In this document: positions 9,091 to 17,703 of the stretch, piece after piece
How the letters are laid out: every line of letters begins with the position of its first letter
How positions within the stretch are numbered: the stretch's first letter is position 1
Source: CAKVLG01 sp045637805
GTDB lineage: Bacteria; Bacillota; Clostridia; Christensenellales; UBA1242
Direction of reading: 5' to 3'
Assembly (NCBI GenBank): GCA_045637805.1
Contig: JAZUAE010000013.1
Coordinates: 1-64,000 of the forward strand
DNA: 64,000 nt
Notes under the pieces: model-generated
Database searches by the model: none
Told to the model about the DNA's origin: nothing
What the model saw: the letters and a program-made list of their open reading frames with translations, nothing else
Made by a program: the position numbers and the translations under genes

Positions 9091-9858
9091 ATGACATTAG
9101 TAAAAGCTGTTATTTTAGGATTAATACAAGGGTTAACTGAATTTCTTCCTATATCAAGTTCGGGACACTTAATGGTTGCGGAAAAACTTATGGGATTATC
9201 TAATGATTTAATATTTAGTTTAATGCTGCATCTTGCAACACTCCTTGCGGTTGTAATGTTTTACTGGCAAGACATTGTATATTTATTAAAACATCCAACA
9301 TCATGTTTTGCTAAAAGTTTATATGTGTCATTTATACCTACGGTCTTAATAGCTTTGATTGTTCGAAAAATATTATCTGATTATGTGTTTGTTAATTTTA
9401 TAGGCTTTTTATTTTTAGTAACAGCTGTCATACTTTTGCTGCCTACAATTATAAAGAAAAAATCAGGTTTAGGATTCGGTTATAAAACAGGAATTATAAT
9501 AGGTTTAATGCAGGGAATTGCTTGTGTCCCAGGAATATCTAGGTCAGGGACAACTATTGTTACGGGACAATTATGCGGTTTGTCTAAAACAGAATCAGTT
9601 AAATTTAGTTTTATTTTAAGTATCCCGATTATTTTAGGGGGCATCGTTTATGAATTGTTTTTTAGTTCAAAGATCGTTATTTCAACAATTATGGGATTAC
9701 CAATGTTAATAGGTTTTTTAGTAGCTTTTTTATCAGGATTAGCTTCCATAAAGACGGTTTCAAAACTTGTTCAAAACAACAAGTTTTATATTTTTAGTAT
9801 ATACTTGTTGATAGTTGGAGTATTTTGTATTGTTAACAGTTTTTTAGGGCTAATATAA
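9091..9858 (+). CDS. uppP: Undecaprenyl-diphosphatase UppP/BacA
   Basis: 255-residue membrane enzyme that dephosphorylates undecaprenyl pyrophosphate to recycle the cell-wall lipid carrier. Both diagnostic motifs are present: QGLTEFLPISSSGHL near the N terminus and PGISRSGTTI at about residue 148, which contain the catalytic Glu, His and Arg. Seven to eight hydrophobic helices. The ATG at 9091 has GAGG seven bases before it; a TTG four codons upstream lacks one. Basal bacitracin tolerance is a known property of the family. Confidence 0.96.
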   Translation: MTLVKAVILGLIQGLTEFLPISSSGHLMVAEKLMGLSNDLIFSLMLHLATLLAVVMFYWQDIVYLLKHPTSCFAKSLYVSFIPTVLIALIVRKILSDYVFVNFIGFLFLVTAVILLLPTIIKKKSGLGFGYKTGIIIGLMQGIACVPGISRSGTTIVTGQLCGLSKTESVKFSFILSIPIILGGIVYELFFSSKIVISTIMGLPMLIGFLVAFLSGLASIKTVSKLVQNNKFYIFSIYLLIVGVFCIVNSFLGLI

Positions 9859-9884
9859 AAGAGGAAGAATGTTCTTCCTCTTTT
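9857..9884. terminator. Terminator after uppP
   Basis: 13-bp perfect stem centred on 9870/9871 (AAAAGAGGAAGAA with its complement), flanked by A and T runs. It sits between convergent uppP and the small Cys-rich gene. Confidence 0.88.
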
Positions 9885-9887
9885 ATA

Positions 9888-9968
9888 TTACTTACAATCT
9901 TTTTCAGTAGATTGAGCTTTGCTTGTACAGCATTTTGTATTTTTAGCTTTTTTACAATTTTTACTCAT
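9888..9968 (-). CDS. 26-residue cysteine- and lysine-rich peptide
   Basis: ATG preceded by GGAGATAATT at ideal spacing, then 26 codons (MSKNCKKAKNTKCC...) and a stop just before the uppP terminator. Composition is striking: four Cys (positions 5, 13, 14, 25) and eight Lys, no hydrophobic segment or signal peptide. A metal-binding or redox-active microprotein is possible, but this is inference. The strong ribosome binding site and tidy boundaries argue that it is translated. Confidence 0.6.
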   Translation of the reverse strand: MSKNCKKAKNTKCCTSKAQSTEKDCK

Positions 9969-10017
9969 AATTATCTCCTTTAAAGTATTATTAATAGTGT
10001 CTGCATTTTTTATTATT

Positions 10018-11676
10018 TTATACATTTACGTTCCCATTTTCCACAACAATTATTTTGTCTGCAATATTATCGACAATATCCATCGCAGAAAATACAATTA
10101 TAGTTTTATGAGATTTAAGTTTTGAAAGAATACTTTTTATTGTTTCAATCTCCTTTTTTGTCAATCCATTTGGAAATTCATATATCATTAAAATTTCACT
10201 CTTAGTTAGTTTTGCGCGAGCAAGTCCAAGCAAGAATAAATAATATGAAGGAATTTCAGTTGTTGATCGTATAATGTTGGTATTATATTTTTTAGGTAAA
10301 GAATTAATAAACGAATCTAAATAAAAACTTTTCATTGTCTTTAATATTTCGTTTTTGTTTGGGTTCACAAGTTTTAAATTCTCCATTATTGACATATCAA
10401 AAAAGTAAGGTGTTGCAGTTGTATAGCTTAAATTTTTTTTATAGTAGTTTGGGTCAAAATCGAAAATGTTTATACTATCTATTGTTATTGTGCCAGTCAG
10501 TGGTTTTTCTTCACGTTTGAGTAAATTAAAAATATGTCGTTTTCCACAGTTTTTTAACCCTTTAAAAACACAAAACTGATTTCTTTTTATTTGATAAGAA
10601 AAAGGTTTTATATGACTTGAACTTTTTGATGAATTAGAAACAGAAACGTTTGAAAATGTAATACTTCCAACTACATCATCTGTAATATTGTTTCCAAAAA
10701 ATATAATATCTTTTTCTGGTATATCAAAAATGGTTTTTATTCTTAAAGCTGAAATGTGTGTAAGTTCGAGATTGTAGTAACTATCATAGGCTAGAATGAA
10801 TTTATCTACACACTCAGACAAATATGGAATCAAAATTAAATATGTGCTTAGTGATAAAAAATTATATTGAACTTGACTAATAAAATATAGTGTACTTAAT
10901 GCGACAATGGCTTTCCAAAAAATTTTTATCCAGTTATATTTTAATGAATTCAGATTGTTTTGTTTTTTGTAAAGTTCAACAATTTCGAGGTTACTATTTA
11001 TATACTTATTTTTTAAACCTGGTTCTTGGTTTAAATCAAATATTTCATTTCGACCATTTACAATATCCGCAAAAACCTCGCAGGTTTCGTCACGTTTAGA
11101 TTGTAACAAGAAAGAGTTTTTAGAAATGGAATTATTAATAATTTTAAAAAGAAAATATACAACAATAGAAAGACATAAAATTATTAAACCTATTATATCT
11201 GATAAAGTAAAAACTACAATTAGTGTGATAATGGCGCTGATATAGCTAGCAAGTTGTTTAATAAAAATATTAGAATATTCTGCGAGATTAAAAAGAGAAG
11301 ACGTCATAATATTTATTAATTTTTCTTTGGAGTTTATTTTTAAACTATTATCATGCATTAAAATTAATTTATTATATATTTTTTCCTGTGCAGATTTATA
11401 AATATGTTTTATTTGTGATGAATAAAAGGTGTTGTTTATAAACCAAGAAATATTTATTAAAGCGATTAATACAAAATCAAACAAAAGATAGAGTTTAGCT
11501 GCAGAGTAATCAAAAACTGTTAAACTTGTTATAATTTTAGCAGAAGGATAAGCTAGTAAAATAATCAAAATGTTTGGAATCAAGGCAAATATAAATTGTC
11601 CTACTAACAGAGAAGTAGAAGGGTTTGCGGTTTTAAGCCAGTTTTTTATTTTAAGAGAATAGAAAATGTTTCGCAT
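10018..11676 (-). CDS. ABC-exporter-like protein with degenerate ATPase domain
   Basis: 552 residues arranged like a type I ABC exporter half-transporter: six membrane helices in the first 300 residues, then a nucleotide-binding domain. The ATPase motifs are decayed: Walker A reads GLKNCGKRH (the Ser/Thr after GK is Arg), the signature position reads IPSYY instead of LSGGQ, and Walker B reads ILMIYEFP instead of ILLLDEP, losing the magnesium-site Asp. The frame is intact over 1.66 kb, so the protein is probably expressed. No partner half-transporter lies next to it. No clear ribosome binding site precedes the ATG. It may act as a non-hydrolytic subunit or as a permease with another role. Confidence 0.75.
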   Translation of the reverse strand: MRNIFYSLKIKNWLKTANPSTSLLVGQFIFALIPNILIILLAYPSAKIITSLTVFDYSAAKLYLLFDFVLIALINISWFINNTFYSSQIKHIYKSAQEKIYNKLILMHDNSLKINSKEKLINIMTSSLFNLAEYSNIFIKQLASYISAIITLIVVFTLSDIIGLIILCLSIVVYFLFKIINNSISKNSFLLQSKRDETCEVFADIVNGRNEIFDLNQEPGLKNKYINSNLEIVELYKKQNNLNSLKYNWIKIFWKAIVALSTLYFISQVQYNFLSLSTYLILIPYLSECVDKFILAYDSYYNLELTHISALRIKTIFDIPEKDIIFFGNNITDDVVGSITFSNVSVSNSSKSSSHIKPFSYQIKRNQFCVFKGLKNCGKRHIFNLLKREEKPLTGTITIDSINIFDFDPNYYKKNLSYTTATPYFFDMSIMENLKLVNPNKNEILKTMKSFYLDSFINSLPKKYNTNIIRSTTEIPSYYLFLLGLARAKLTKSEILMIYEFPNGLTKKEIETIKSILSKLKSHKTIIVFSAMDIVDNIADKIIVVENGNVNV

Positions 11677-11751
11677 AATATTTGTTTTTTTTGTTTGTGA
11701 TTGCTATACTTGTATTATGTGTAAACAAATTACTTTTATGAGGAGTAAAGT

Positions 11752-12222
11752 ATGAAAAAAGAAAATATGTCAGAAAAAGAAAAAGTTTGGGATTCTCGTT
11801 TTATGCAGATAGCAAGAGCTGTTGGATCATGGACAAGCTGTATCAGAAGACCAGTAGGGGCTATAATTGTAAAAAATCATAGAATTTTAACTACAGGATA
11901 TAATGGTGCCCCACAATGTATTAAAAGTTGTAAAGAAAGAGGGGAATGCTTACGTGACAAACTCAACATTCCTAGTGGTACAAGACAAGAGATGTGTTAT
12001 GCTATTCATGCTGAACAAAACGCTGTTGTGCAAGCAGCTAAAACAAATGTAAACATTGATGGAGCAACAATTTATGTAACACATCAACCATGTTCTTTGT
12101 GTACAAGAATTTTAATTAATGCGGGTATTAAAAGAATTGTATATGCAGAAGGATACCCAGATGAATTCTCATTACAATTAATAAAAGAAGCGGGTATAAT
12201 GTTGGACAAAATTGAAGGATAA
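11752..12222 (+). CDS. dCMP deaminase (ComEB-like)
   Basis: 156-residue cytidine/deoxycytidylate deaminase. The zinc site is complete: HAEQNAV supplies His and the catalytic Glu, and PCSLCTR supplies the two cysteines. The extra Cys-rich insert between (SCKERGECLR...) is typical of dCMP deaminases, which convert dCMP to dUMP for thymidylate synthesis; ComEB is the Bacillus orthologue. Start preceded by GAGGAGTAAAGT. Its own terminator follows. It fits with the dut and folA genes elsewhere in this window. Confidence 0.92.
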   Translation: MKKENMSEKEKVWDSRFMQIARAVGSWTSCIRRPVGAIIVKNHRILTTGYNGAPQCIKSCKERGECLRDKLNIPSGTRQEMCYAIHAEQNAVVQAAKTNVNIDGATIYVTHQPCSLCTRILINAGIKRIVYAEGYPDEFSLQLIKEAGIMLDKIEG

Positions 12223-12248
12223 AAAACGCCAAAATTTGGCGTTTTTTT
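12221..12248 (+). terminator. Terminator after dCMP deaminase gene
   Basis: Stem AAAACGCCAAA / TTTGGCGTTTT followed by a T run; overlaps the end of the coding region. Confidence 0.88.
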
Positions 12249-12263
12249 ATTTTACAAAAATTA

Positions 12264-12752
12264 TTAAATTTTGTTTATTTCAGTTTTTAAAAGATTTGAT
12301 GTTTGTTTTATTTTTTCAAGATTTTCCGGGGTTCTCAGATTTTGTTTTGCGTAGTCAAAAATTTCTTTAACTTTTGCCATTGAATTTCCAAACTTTGTTT
12401 TTATCCATTCATGTTGAGGGTAAATCCAAACATGTAAGTGAACGCCTTTCTTCTCTTGAATGATAATATTAAATGTTTGACAAATATTGTGGCTTTTTAA
12501 TATTGATATAGTTTTGTTTACAATATCAAACATTTCATTTCGTTCATTTTGTGTCAGGTCATTAAAGAACTCAACATGTCTTTCTGTTGGGCAGACAACA
12601 AAAAATCCGTCAATAGGCAATTCCCAGTCTTGAGACAATGTAAATCTTTCATTTTGAAAAGCTATACCACAAGGTAAAGAAAACTCATGTTTTGCATAAG
12701 CACACCCTGGGCAACCATTAAAAACAATTTCCTCACCCGCATAATTAATCAT
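12264..12752 (-). CDS. HIT-superfamily-like protein
   Basis: 162 residues. The C-terminal half contains IIIQEKKGVHLHVWIYPQHEW, which matches the end of a HIT domain (pattern H-x-H-x-H-x-x), but the third histidine is Trp. The second HIT histidine, which is the nucleophile in this superfamily, can be aligned. The N terminus has a GCPGC motif that may bind metal. HIT proteins hydrolyse or transfer nucleotidyl groups (Hint, GalT, Ap4A hydrolase). Whether this one is active is unclear. Start preceded by AAAGGA. Confidence 0.6.
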   Translation of the reverse strand: MINYAGEEIVFNGCPGCAYAKHEFSLPCGIAFQNERFTLSQDWELPIDGFFVVCPTERHVEFFNDLTQNERNEMFDIVNKTISILKSHNICQTFNIIIQEKKGVHLHVWIYPQHEWIKTKFGNSMAKVKEIFDYAKQNLRTPENLEKIKQTSNLLKTEINKI

Positions 12753-12930
12753 AAAAAATATCCTTTGTTTTGCATCTTAATTTTTTGATTTATTATAGCA
12801 TAAAAATTGATGTGTGTCTAATATTTTTTATATTATAAAAATATAAAAAACGACATTTTATACAGGTTGGGTATTGAAAAACAGATAATCCTATGTTATG
12901 CTTAGAATATATGAAGTGGGAGATTTGTCC

Positions 12931-15417
12931 ATGTTAACAAATGATGAATTGTTTAAAATACATAAGTACATTTATAAGTTTATATTTTTAAACGGCACAA
13001 CTCATAGAAACATAATAAGAAAGAAACTTATTATGAGAGGTAAGGTTAGGAATAAAAGTAAATTTTTTGAATCGCTAGATGGGTTATTATCCTCTGGTTG
13101 TTTAAAAATGGATAAGGAAATGGTTTCTATAAACCCAGAGATTATTAAATATGGAATCATAAAAAAGGAACGAAAAGGTTGCTTTATTGTTGAAGCAAAT
13201 TCTAATAGACGCTACAAGGTTGAAAGAAATGATGTTGCCGGTTATAAAAATGGCGAAGTTATAGAAATTGTTGTAGAAAAGGTGAACAACAAACTTGAAG
13301 CTGTTGTTTTAGGAAAAACCGAAAAAGAAAACACTTTTATTTTTGAATCCAGTGAAAGTTATAATGATAATCATTGTAATAATATAAATAATAACGAAAA
13401 ACCAAAAGTGGAAAATAACAAAAACGTTTTACTAGGAAGAGTTGTTAAAACAAGTCATGACAATTTAGTTTTTATACCAAATAGTAAAAGTTTTCCTTTA
13501 AGACAAATTCAAATATTAAACTCTAAAGAAGAGACTATTAAATATCAGGATAAAATTTGTACCATAGAAATGCAAGACATGAATGCACCTATTTTAGGTG
13601 GAACACTTTTAGAGATAAAAGGCGATGCGGGAAACTTGATTCATGAATATGATGCTATTGCTAGCAACTATGGTGCAGTAATGTCTTGGTCTGGAGAACA
13701 AATCGAAGATGAAATCTCAAGAATACCGACAAGTGTATACGTAGATGATTACGAACTAATTTCTGAAAACGAAGCTCAATATGGACAAAAGGGTAAAGTC
13801 GTAGATTTAAGAGATTTACCTTTTGTTACTGTTGATCCTGCTACGTGTAAAGATATGGACGATGCTATTTATTCAAGATTTGACTATAAAGGAAATATTG
13901 TTTGTTATACAGCTGTTGCAAATGTAACCAAATACTTTAATTTAAAAAGCGAGATAGGAAAAAGATATATTGATGGAGCATTTACCATTTATGCTCCTAA
14001 CAAGGCTTATAGCATTTTACCAAGTCAGCTTTCAACGGGTATTTGTTCGCTTAATCCAAACGAGGATAGGTTGGCTTTTGTTGTAAAAAGTGTTATTGAT
14101 TTTGAAACGGGAAAAGTAAAAAAATCTGAAATTTATGATGCGATCATTAAAAGTCGTAAAAAGTTTTCTTACGAAGAGGCTCAAGAAATAGTAGACAATG
14201 AGAAAAATGTTCATTCAAAAAGCAAACTATTAAAAAAATGTTTAAGGAATGAACGGTTGTCAGCAAACGAGCAAATGTTGATGAATTATTATGCTGGTGA
14301 AACAATAAAAACCGGATTTGAAGCTAGAAAAATGCTTAGATTTATAGCTAATAAAGAAAGAGAAATTATTTTTGATGACAGCTTAGAAAATGTCGTAGAT
14401 ATAAAAGCTACACCACATTTAATGTATCATGAAATTATTGAAGCATTTATGGTTACTGCAAATGAGGCAACCGCAAAATATGCTAAAGATAACAATTTAG
14501 ATAATATTTTTAGAATACACAACGAGCCTAGTTGTAATAAAGGCAAGCGAGCAAATGAATTTTTTAAAATCTTAGGGCTTAACTTTAATGGAGACTTGTC
14601 TGCTGAAGGAACAAGGAGATTAATCGAAATTATAAAAGACACAGACAATGAGGAAGTAATAAATAAATTTCTTATAAAAATGCAATCAAGAGCTGTGTAT
14701 AACGATAATTTATATGATTCAAAGATGAACGAGAAATTGATAGGCGTAGACGGGCAAAGAATATCTCACTATGCATTGCAATCACCGCATTATAGCCATA
14801 CAACATCGCCTATTAGAAGATTACCAGACTATATCACGCAGTATAATATTTTAGCAAATATTCATCAAACAAAACCTATAAGCTCAAAAACTATAAAACA
14901 AATCGTTGAAATTGCAAATGAACGCCAGTTAGATGTGGATCAGGCAGAAAAAGATTTCGAAGATGTTAACAGCGTATTATATTGTGAAAAACACATAGGT
15001 GAAAAACTTCGTGGACGCATTGTAAAATTTAAAACCCATATATGTGAAGACGAAAATGATGACAATATTATTGTTATTGTTAAAGATGAAGAAAAAGGTG
15101 TATGCGCAGAAATACCATTGTCCCAAATTGTAGGCAGAAGTTGTAAGGGGTATGAATTATCTCAACAACGCTGTGCAGTTTATGATAAAAATGGTAAAAC
15201 AATTTTAAGTCTATGTAAGCCTATAAATTTTGTAATAGAAAAAGTAGATAGGAAAGCAATGCGTGTTACAGGTATGACAAATAAAGAAATTATGAGCTCT
15301 AATATTAAACAAGAAAGACAAGAAAATCCTGTAAACCATCAAGAAGTTATTTATTATGTTGAAAAACAAAACAACAAACCATTAATGCCGGTATCAGAAT
15401 GCGGTTATGAATTTTAA
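12931..15417 (+). CDS. rnr: Ribonuclease R (RNase II family exoribonuclease)
   Basis: Processive 3'-5' exoribonuclease of about 828 residues. N-terminal winged-helix and cold-shock-like domains precede the RNB domain. The active site TVDPATCKDMDDA supplies the magnesium-binding aspartates, and HYSHTTSPIRRLPD matches the conserved RNB terminus (family HFTSPIRRYPD). An S1-like region follows. The start at 12931 is preferred because GGGAG lies eight bases before it; an earlier in-frame ATG at 12898 has no site and lies directly against a TATGTT promoter-like hexamer, which would put it upstream of the transcript. The C terminus lacks the lysine-rich tail seen in E. coli. Confidence 0.92.
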   Translation: MLTNDELFKIHKYIYKFIFLNGTTHRNIIRKKLIMRGKVRNKSKFFESLDGLLSSGCLKMDKEMVSINPEIIKYGIIKKERKGCFIVEANSNRRYKVERNDVAGYKNGEVIEIVVEKVNNKLEAVVLGKTEKENTFIFESSESYNDNHCNNINNNEKPKVENNKNVLLGRVVKTSHDNLVFIPNSKSFPLRQIQILNSKEETIKYQDKICTIEMQDMNAPILGGTLLEIKGDAGNLIHEYDAIASNYGAVMSWSGEQIEDEISRIPTSVYVDDYELISENEAQYGQKGKVVDLRDLPFVTVDPATCKDMDDAIYSRFDYKGNIVCYTAVANVTKYFNLKSEIGKRYIDGAFTIYAPNKAYSILPSQLSTGICSLNPNEDRLAFVVKSVIDFETGKVKKSEIYDAIIKSRKKFSYEEAQEIVDNEKNVHSKSKLLKKCLRNERLSANEQMLMNYYAGETIKTGFEARKMLRFIANKEREIIFDDSLENVVDIKATPHLMYHEIIEAFMVTANEATAKYAKDNNLDNIFRIHNEPSCNKGKRANEFFKILGLNFNGDLSAEGTRRLIEIIKDTDNEEVINKFLIKMQSRAVYNDNLYDSKMNEKLIGVDGQRISHYALQSPHYSHTTSPIRRLPDYITQYNILANIHQTKPISSKTIKQIVEIANERQLDVDQAEKDFEDVNSVLYCEKHIGEKLRGRIVKFKTHICEDENDDNIIVIVKDEEKGVCAEIPLSQIVGRSCKGYELSQQRCAVYDKNGKTILSLCKPINFVIEKVDRKAMRVTGMTNKEIMSSNIKQERQENPVNHQEVIYYVEKQNNKPLMPVSECGYEF

Positions 15418-15448
15418 AAAAACCACCTATAGATTTAGGTGGTTTTTT
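15416..15448 (+). terminator. Terminator after rnr
   Basis: Stem AAAAACCACCTA / TAGGTGGTTTTT, five- to six-base loop, T run. Confidence 0.9.
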
Positions 15449-15478
15449 AATAAAGATATATAACTGAGAAACGAGCCT

Positions 15479-16687
15479 TTATAGTTCCTTAACTAAAATT
15501 CTATAATCTACAATTATCTCTTGGCAGTTTTTGTCGATTCTTGATAATGTTTTTTGTGCATTTTGTTTGCCCTTTTCTGAGAAGAAAGACTCTGATGATA
15601 AAGCAACAAAATCACATACCTTAACAGGTTTTGCATATAATGAATAAACGTTAAAGCCGTTACGAATTAGAGACGTAGAACTTGCCAAGTTATCTTTATG
15701 AACTTTACCAAACGCCCATTTAAACCCATCGTTTTTAATTTTTTCTAAAAGATGGGCAACCATCTTTTTCATGATTCCTTTACCGCGCTGCGTAGAATGT
15801 ACCATAGTAAACCCCATTTCAACAAGTTTACTTGTGTCACAATTTTCAGGTAAATCTATTTTACCGATAAGTTTTCCACATTTGTAATCGAGTGAGCATA
15901 CACCACACAAAACATCGCCTTCAAAGTATCCGATTATATAAAATCTAGGATTTTCAATCATGCCTTTAACATTTTCATAATCGTATGGCATAGGGGAAAA
16001 CCACTCTAAATTTTCTAGGTTAGAATACATATTTACAATTAAATCGCAAAACTGACTTGTATGACTTGAGTTGAGTTGTTTTATTGAAATATTGTTTTCT
16101 TTAAAATATTTTAATTCTTTTAATTCAGCTATAGCTCGACCTCTGTGTGAAACACGATTTCTTTCTTCACTAGTAGCTTCACCAAAAGTTTTGCCAAGAT
16201 CGTCTGAAAGGAATAGACAATTAAACCCAAACGAGTTGTCTCCGATTTCTTCAGTTGTTATTGTTCCAAATGTTTTTCCAACTGCCACAATGTATTCGCC
16301 AGAAGGAAATAACTCAACAAGAGTACAATTAAAATATGCCTTTCTATTTTGTTCACCTTTTAATTCATTAAGCAGTTTTTCTCTATTTTTTGCAAAATCG
16401 TGATCACCTGAATATCTAGCACTATATATTCCAGGAGCACCATTTAAAGCTTCTACACAAAGCCCGCTATCATCGGCAATAACGCTAGCAACAATGCCTT
16501 TTGATTTTAAAAACGACTGCACAGCTCGAGCTTTTATTAAACTATTTTCTTCAAAACTAGAGCCATCTTCTACAATGTCTTCAAAAAAGCCGATGTCTTC
16601 TAAAGCCAAAACATTATCTTCAGGAAACATTTCGCGGAATTCTTTAATCTTATGTTTATTATTAGACGCTAAAATAATTTTACCCAT
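15479..16687 (-). CDS. Fusion: RdgB/HAM1 XTP/dITP pyrophosphatase plus GNAT acetyltransferase
   Basis: 402 residues, twice the usual RdgB length. Residues 1 to about 195 form an RdgB domain: ILASNNKHKIKEFREMF, the catalytic ADDSGLCVEALNGAPGIYSARYSG block, and the C-terminal SHRGRA region. It hydrolyses ITP, XTP and dITP to keep damaged purines out of nucleic acids. The usual GYDPIF motif is replaced by FGFNCLF. From about residue 200 a second domain has the GNAT pattern (GFTMVHSTQRGKGIMKKMVAHLL, the acetyl-CoA loop with Q/R-x-x-G-x-G/A, then a FGKVHKDNLASSTSLIRNGF motif). One uninterrupted frame with AGAGG before the ATG. Confidence 0.9.
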   Translation of the reverse strand: MGKIILASNNKHKIKEFREMFPEDNVLALEDIGFFEDIVEDGSSFEENSLIKARAVQSFLKSKGIVASVIADDSGLCVEALNGAPGIYSARYSGDHDFAKNREKLLNELKGEQNRKAYFNCTLVELFPSGEYIVAVGKTFGTITTEEIGDNSFGFNCLFLSDDLGKTFGEATSEERNRVSHRGRAIAELKELKYFKENNISIKQLNSSHTSQFCDLIVNMYSNLENLEWFSPMPYDYENVKGMIENPRFYIIGYFEGDVLCGVCSLDYKCGKLIGKIDLPENCDTSKLVEMGFTMVHSTQRGKGIMKKMVAHLLEKIKNDGFKWAFGKVHKDNLASSTSLIRNGFNVYSLYAKPVKVCDFVALSSESFFSEKGKQNAQKTLSRIDKNCQEIIVDYRILVKEL

Positions 16688-16733
16688 AAAAACCTCTTAC
16701 GAAAATAATATCACAACACACCCTTTAAAGCAA

Positions 16734-16776
16734 ACAAAAAAACCAGGTCAATATATTTTGACTTGGTTTTTTTTAA
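16734..16776. terminator. Terminator between transaldolase and rdgB fusion
   Basis: Inverted repeat of about 14 bp with one wobble position (ACCAGGTCAA with TTGACTTGGT), A run and T run at the two ends. It separates the two minus-strand genes. Confidence 0.75.
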
Positions 16777-16781
16777 ATACA

Positions 16782-17474
16782 TTATTCTTCACAATCAGCA
16801 ATACTGTTTGTTCCTTGCGACTCTTTCCAGTCGGCAGCAAAAGTTGTTACGGCATTATCTATATAATTTGTATAATTAGCACAAACCATTTCTCTCAAAA
16901 GTTCTGGTTGAATTGTAACGGCGTCTGCACCTGCTTGAAGCGCATTGGTAACTTGTCCACCATGGTGAAAACTTGCAGCAAGAATCTTAGTTTTCTTTCC
17001 AAAGTAGTCTATATTTTGTCTAAAGCAAGCAATTGTTTGTGAAGCGTCTGATCCACGACTTTGAATTCTGTTGAAATATGGTGCTATGTAATCTGCGCCA
17101 GCAGCAATTGCAACAAGACCTTGCATTTTTGTGTAAATTGCAGTGGCTGTAATATGAAATCCTCTGCTTTTGAGATTCTTAATAGCTTTTAATCCTTCTT
17201 CTGTTACAGGGATCTTAATGTAAACTTCCTTATCAATATTTTTGACTATTTTTTCAGCTTCCCTTATCATTTCTTCTGAAGTTTGAGATACTACTTGAAT
17301 ATGGAGAGATCTCTCCATTCCAATAATTTCTCGAACTTTTCTGAAGTGATCAAAAAAATTTATTTTACCTTCTTTTTTTATAATAGTTGGGTTACTGGTT
17401 ACGCCGACGTAAGGATAAATCTCCGCACATTCTTTGATGGTTTCTAAATTTGCATTATCTAACATTAATTCCAT
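16782..17474 (-). CDS. Transaldolase / fructose-6-phosphate aldolase family
   Basis: 230-residue small transaldolase (TalC/FSA/MipB group). It begins MELMLDNANLETIKE, shows the conserved GVTSNPTII motif and the Schiff-base lysine in VYIKIPVT at about residue 88, followed by TAIYTKMQ and the phosphate-binding AASFHHGGQV region. It transfers dihydroxyacetone between sugar phosphates or cleaves fructose 6-phosphate; the sequence cannot fully separate the two. GGAGAAAAATT precedes the ATG. The C terminus is about ten residues longer than typical FSA. Confidence 0.93.
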   Translation of the reverse strand: MELMLDNANLETIKECAEIYPYVGVTSNPTIIKKEGKINFFDHFRKVREIIGMERSLHIQVVSQTSEEMIREAEKIVKNIDKEVYIKIPVTEEGLKAIKNLKSRGFHITATAIYTKMQGLVAIAAGADYIAPYFNRIQSRGSDASQTIACFRQNIDYFGKKTKILAASFHHGGQVTNALQAGADAVTIQPELLREMVCANYTNYIDNAVTTFAADWKESQGTNSIADCEE

Positions 17475-17703
17475 AATTTTTCTCCTATTCGAACATTATA
17501 ATATAAATTTTGCAATTGTCAAAGTAAATAAAATAAAAAATCGATCTTTACCATGATTAGTAAGAATAAACATGCTTGTTGGCAAATCTGAAGGACCCCG
17601 AACCGTTTTTTTATAGAAATAAAAAAAGTCGTCTAAATGTTGGTGCGGCTTGACAACCTGCTTGGCGGAGTGATGGTGATAGCGTTTGAAACACCAGCAA
17701 AAT
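17475..17703. other. Intergenic region with structured, GC-richer sequence at the left edge of the accessory block
   Basis: No convincing gene. The minus-strand frame that crosses it starts inside the metallopeptidase gene's 3' end and has no ribosome binding site or protein-like pattern. On the minus strand a GTTGTC / GACGAC stem followed by seven T residues (about 17625-17660) could terminate the metallopeptidase transcript. The motif TTGGCGGAG at 17662 recurs in other gaps of the block. Confidence 0.4.

Noticed and set aside
13000..15400. Alternative rnr start at 12898
   Set aside because: No ribosome binding site and a promoter-like TATGTT touches the ATG; the start at 12931 has GGGAG at good spacing.
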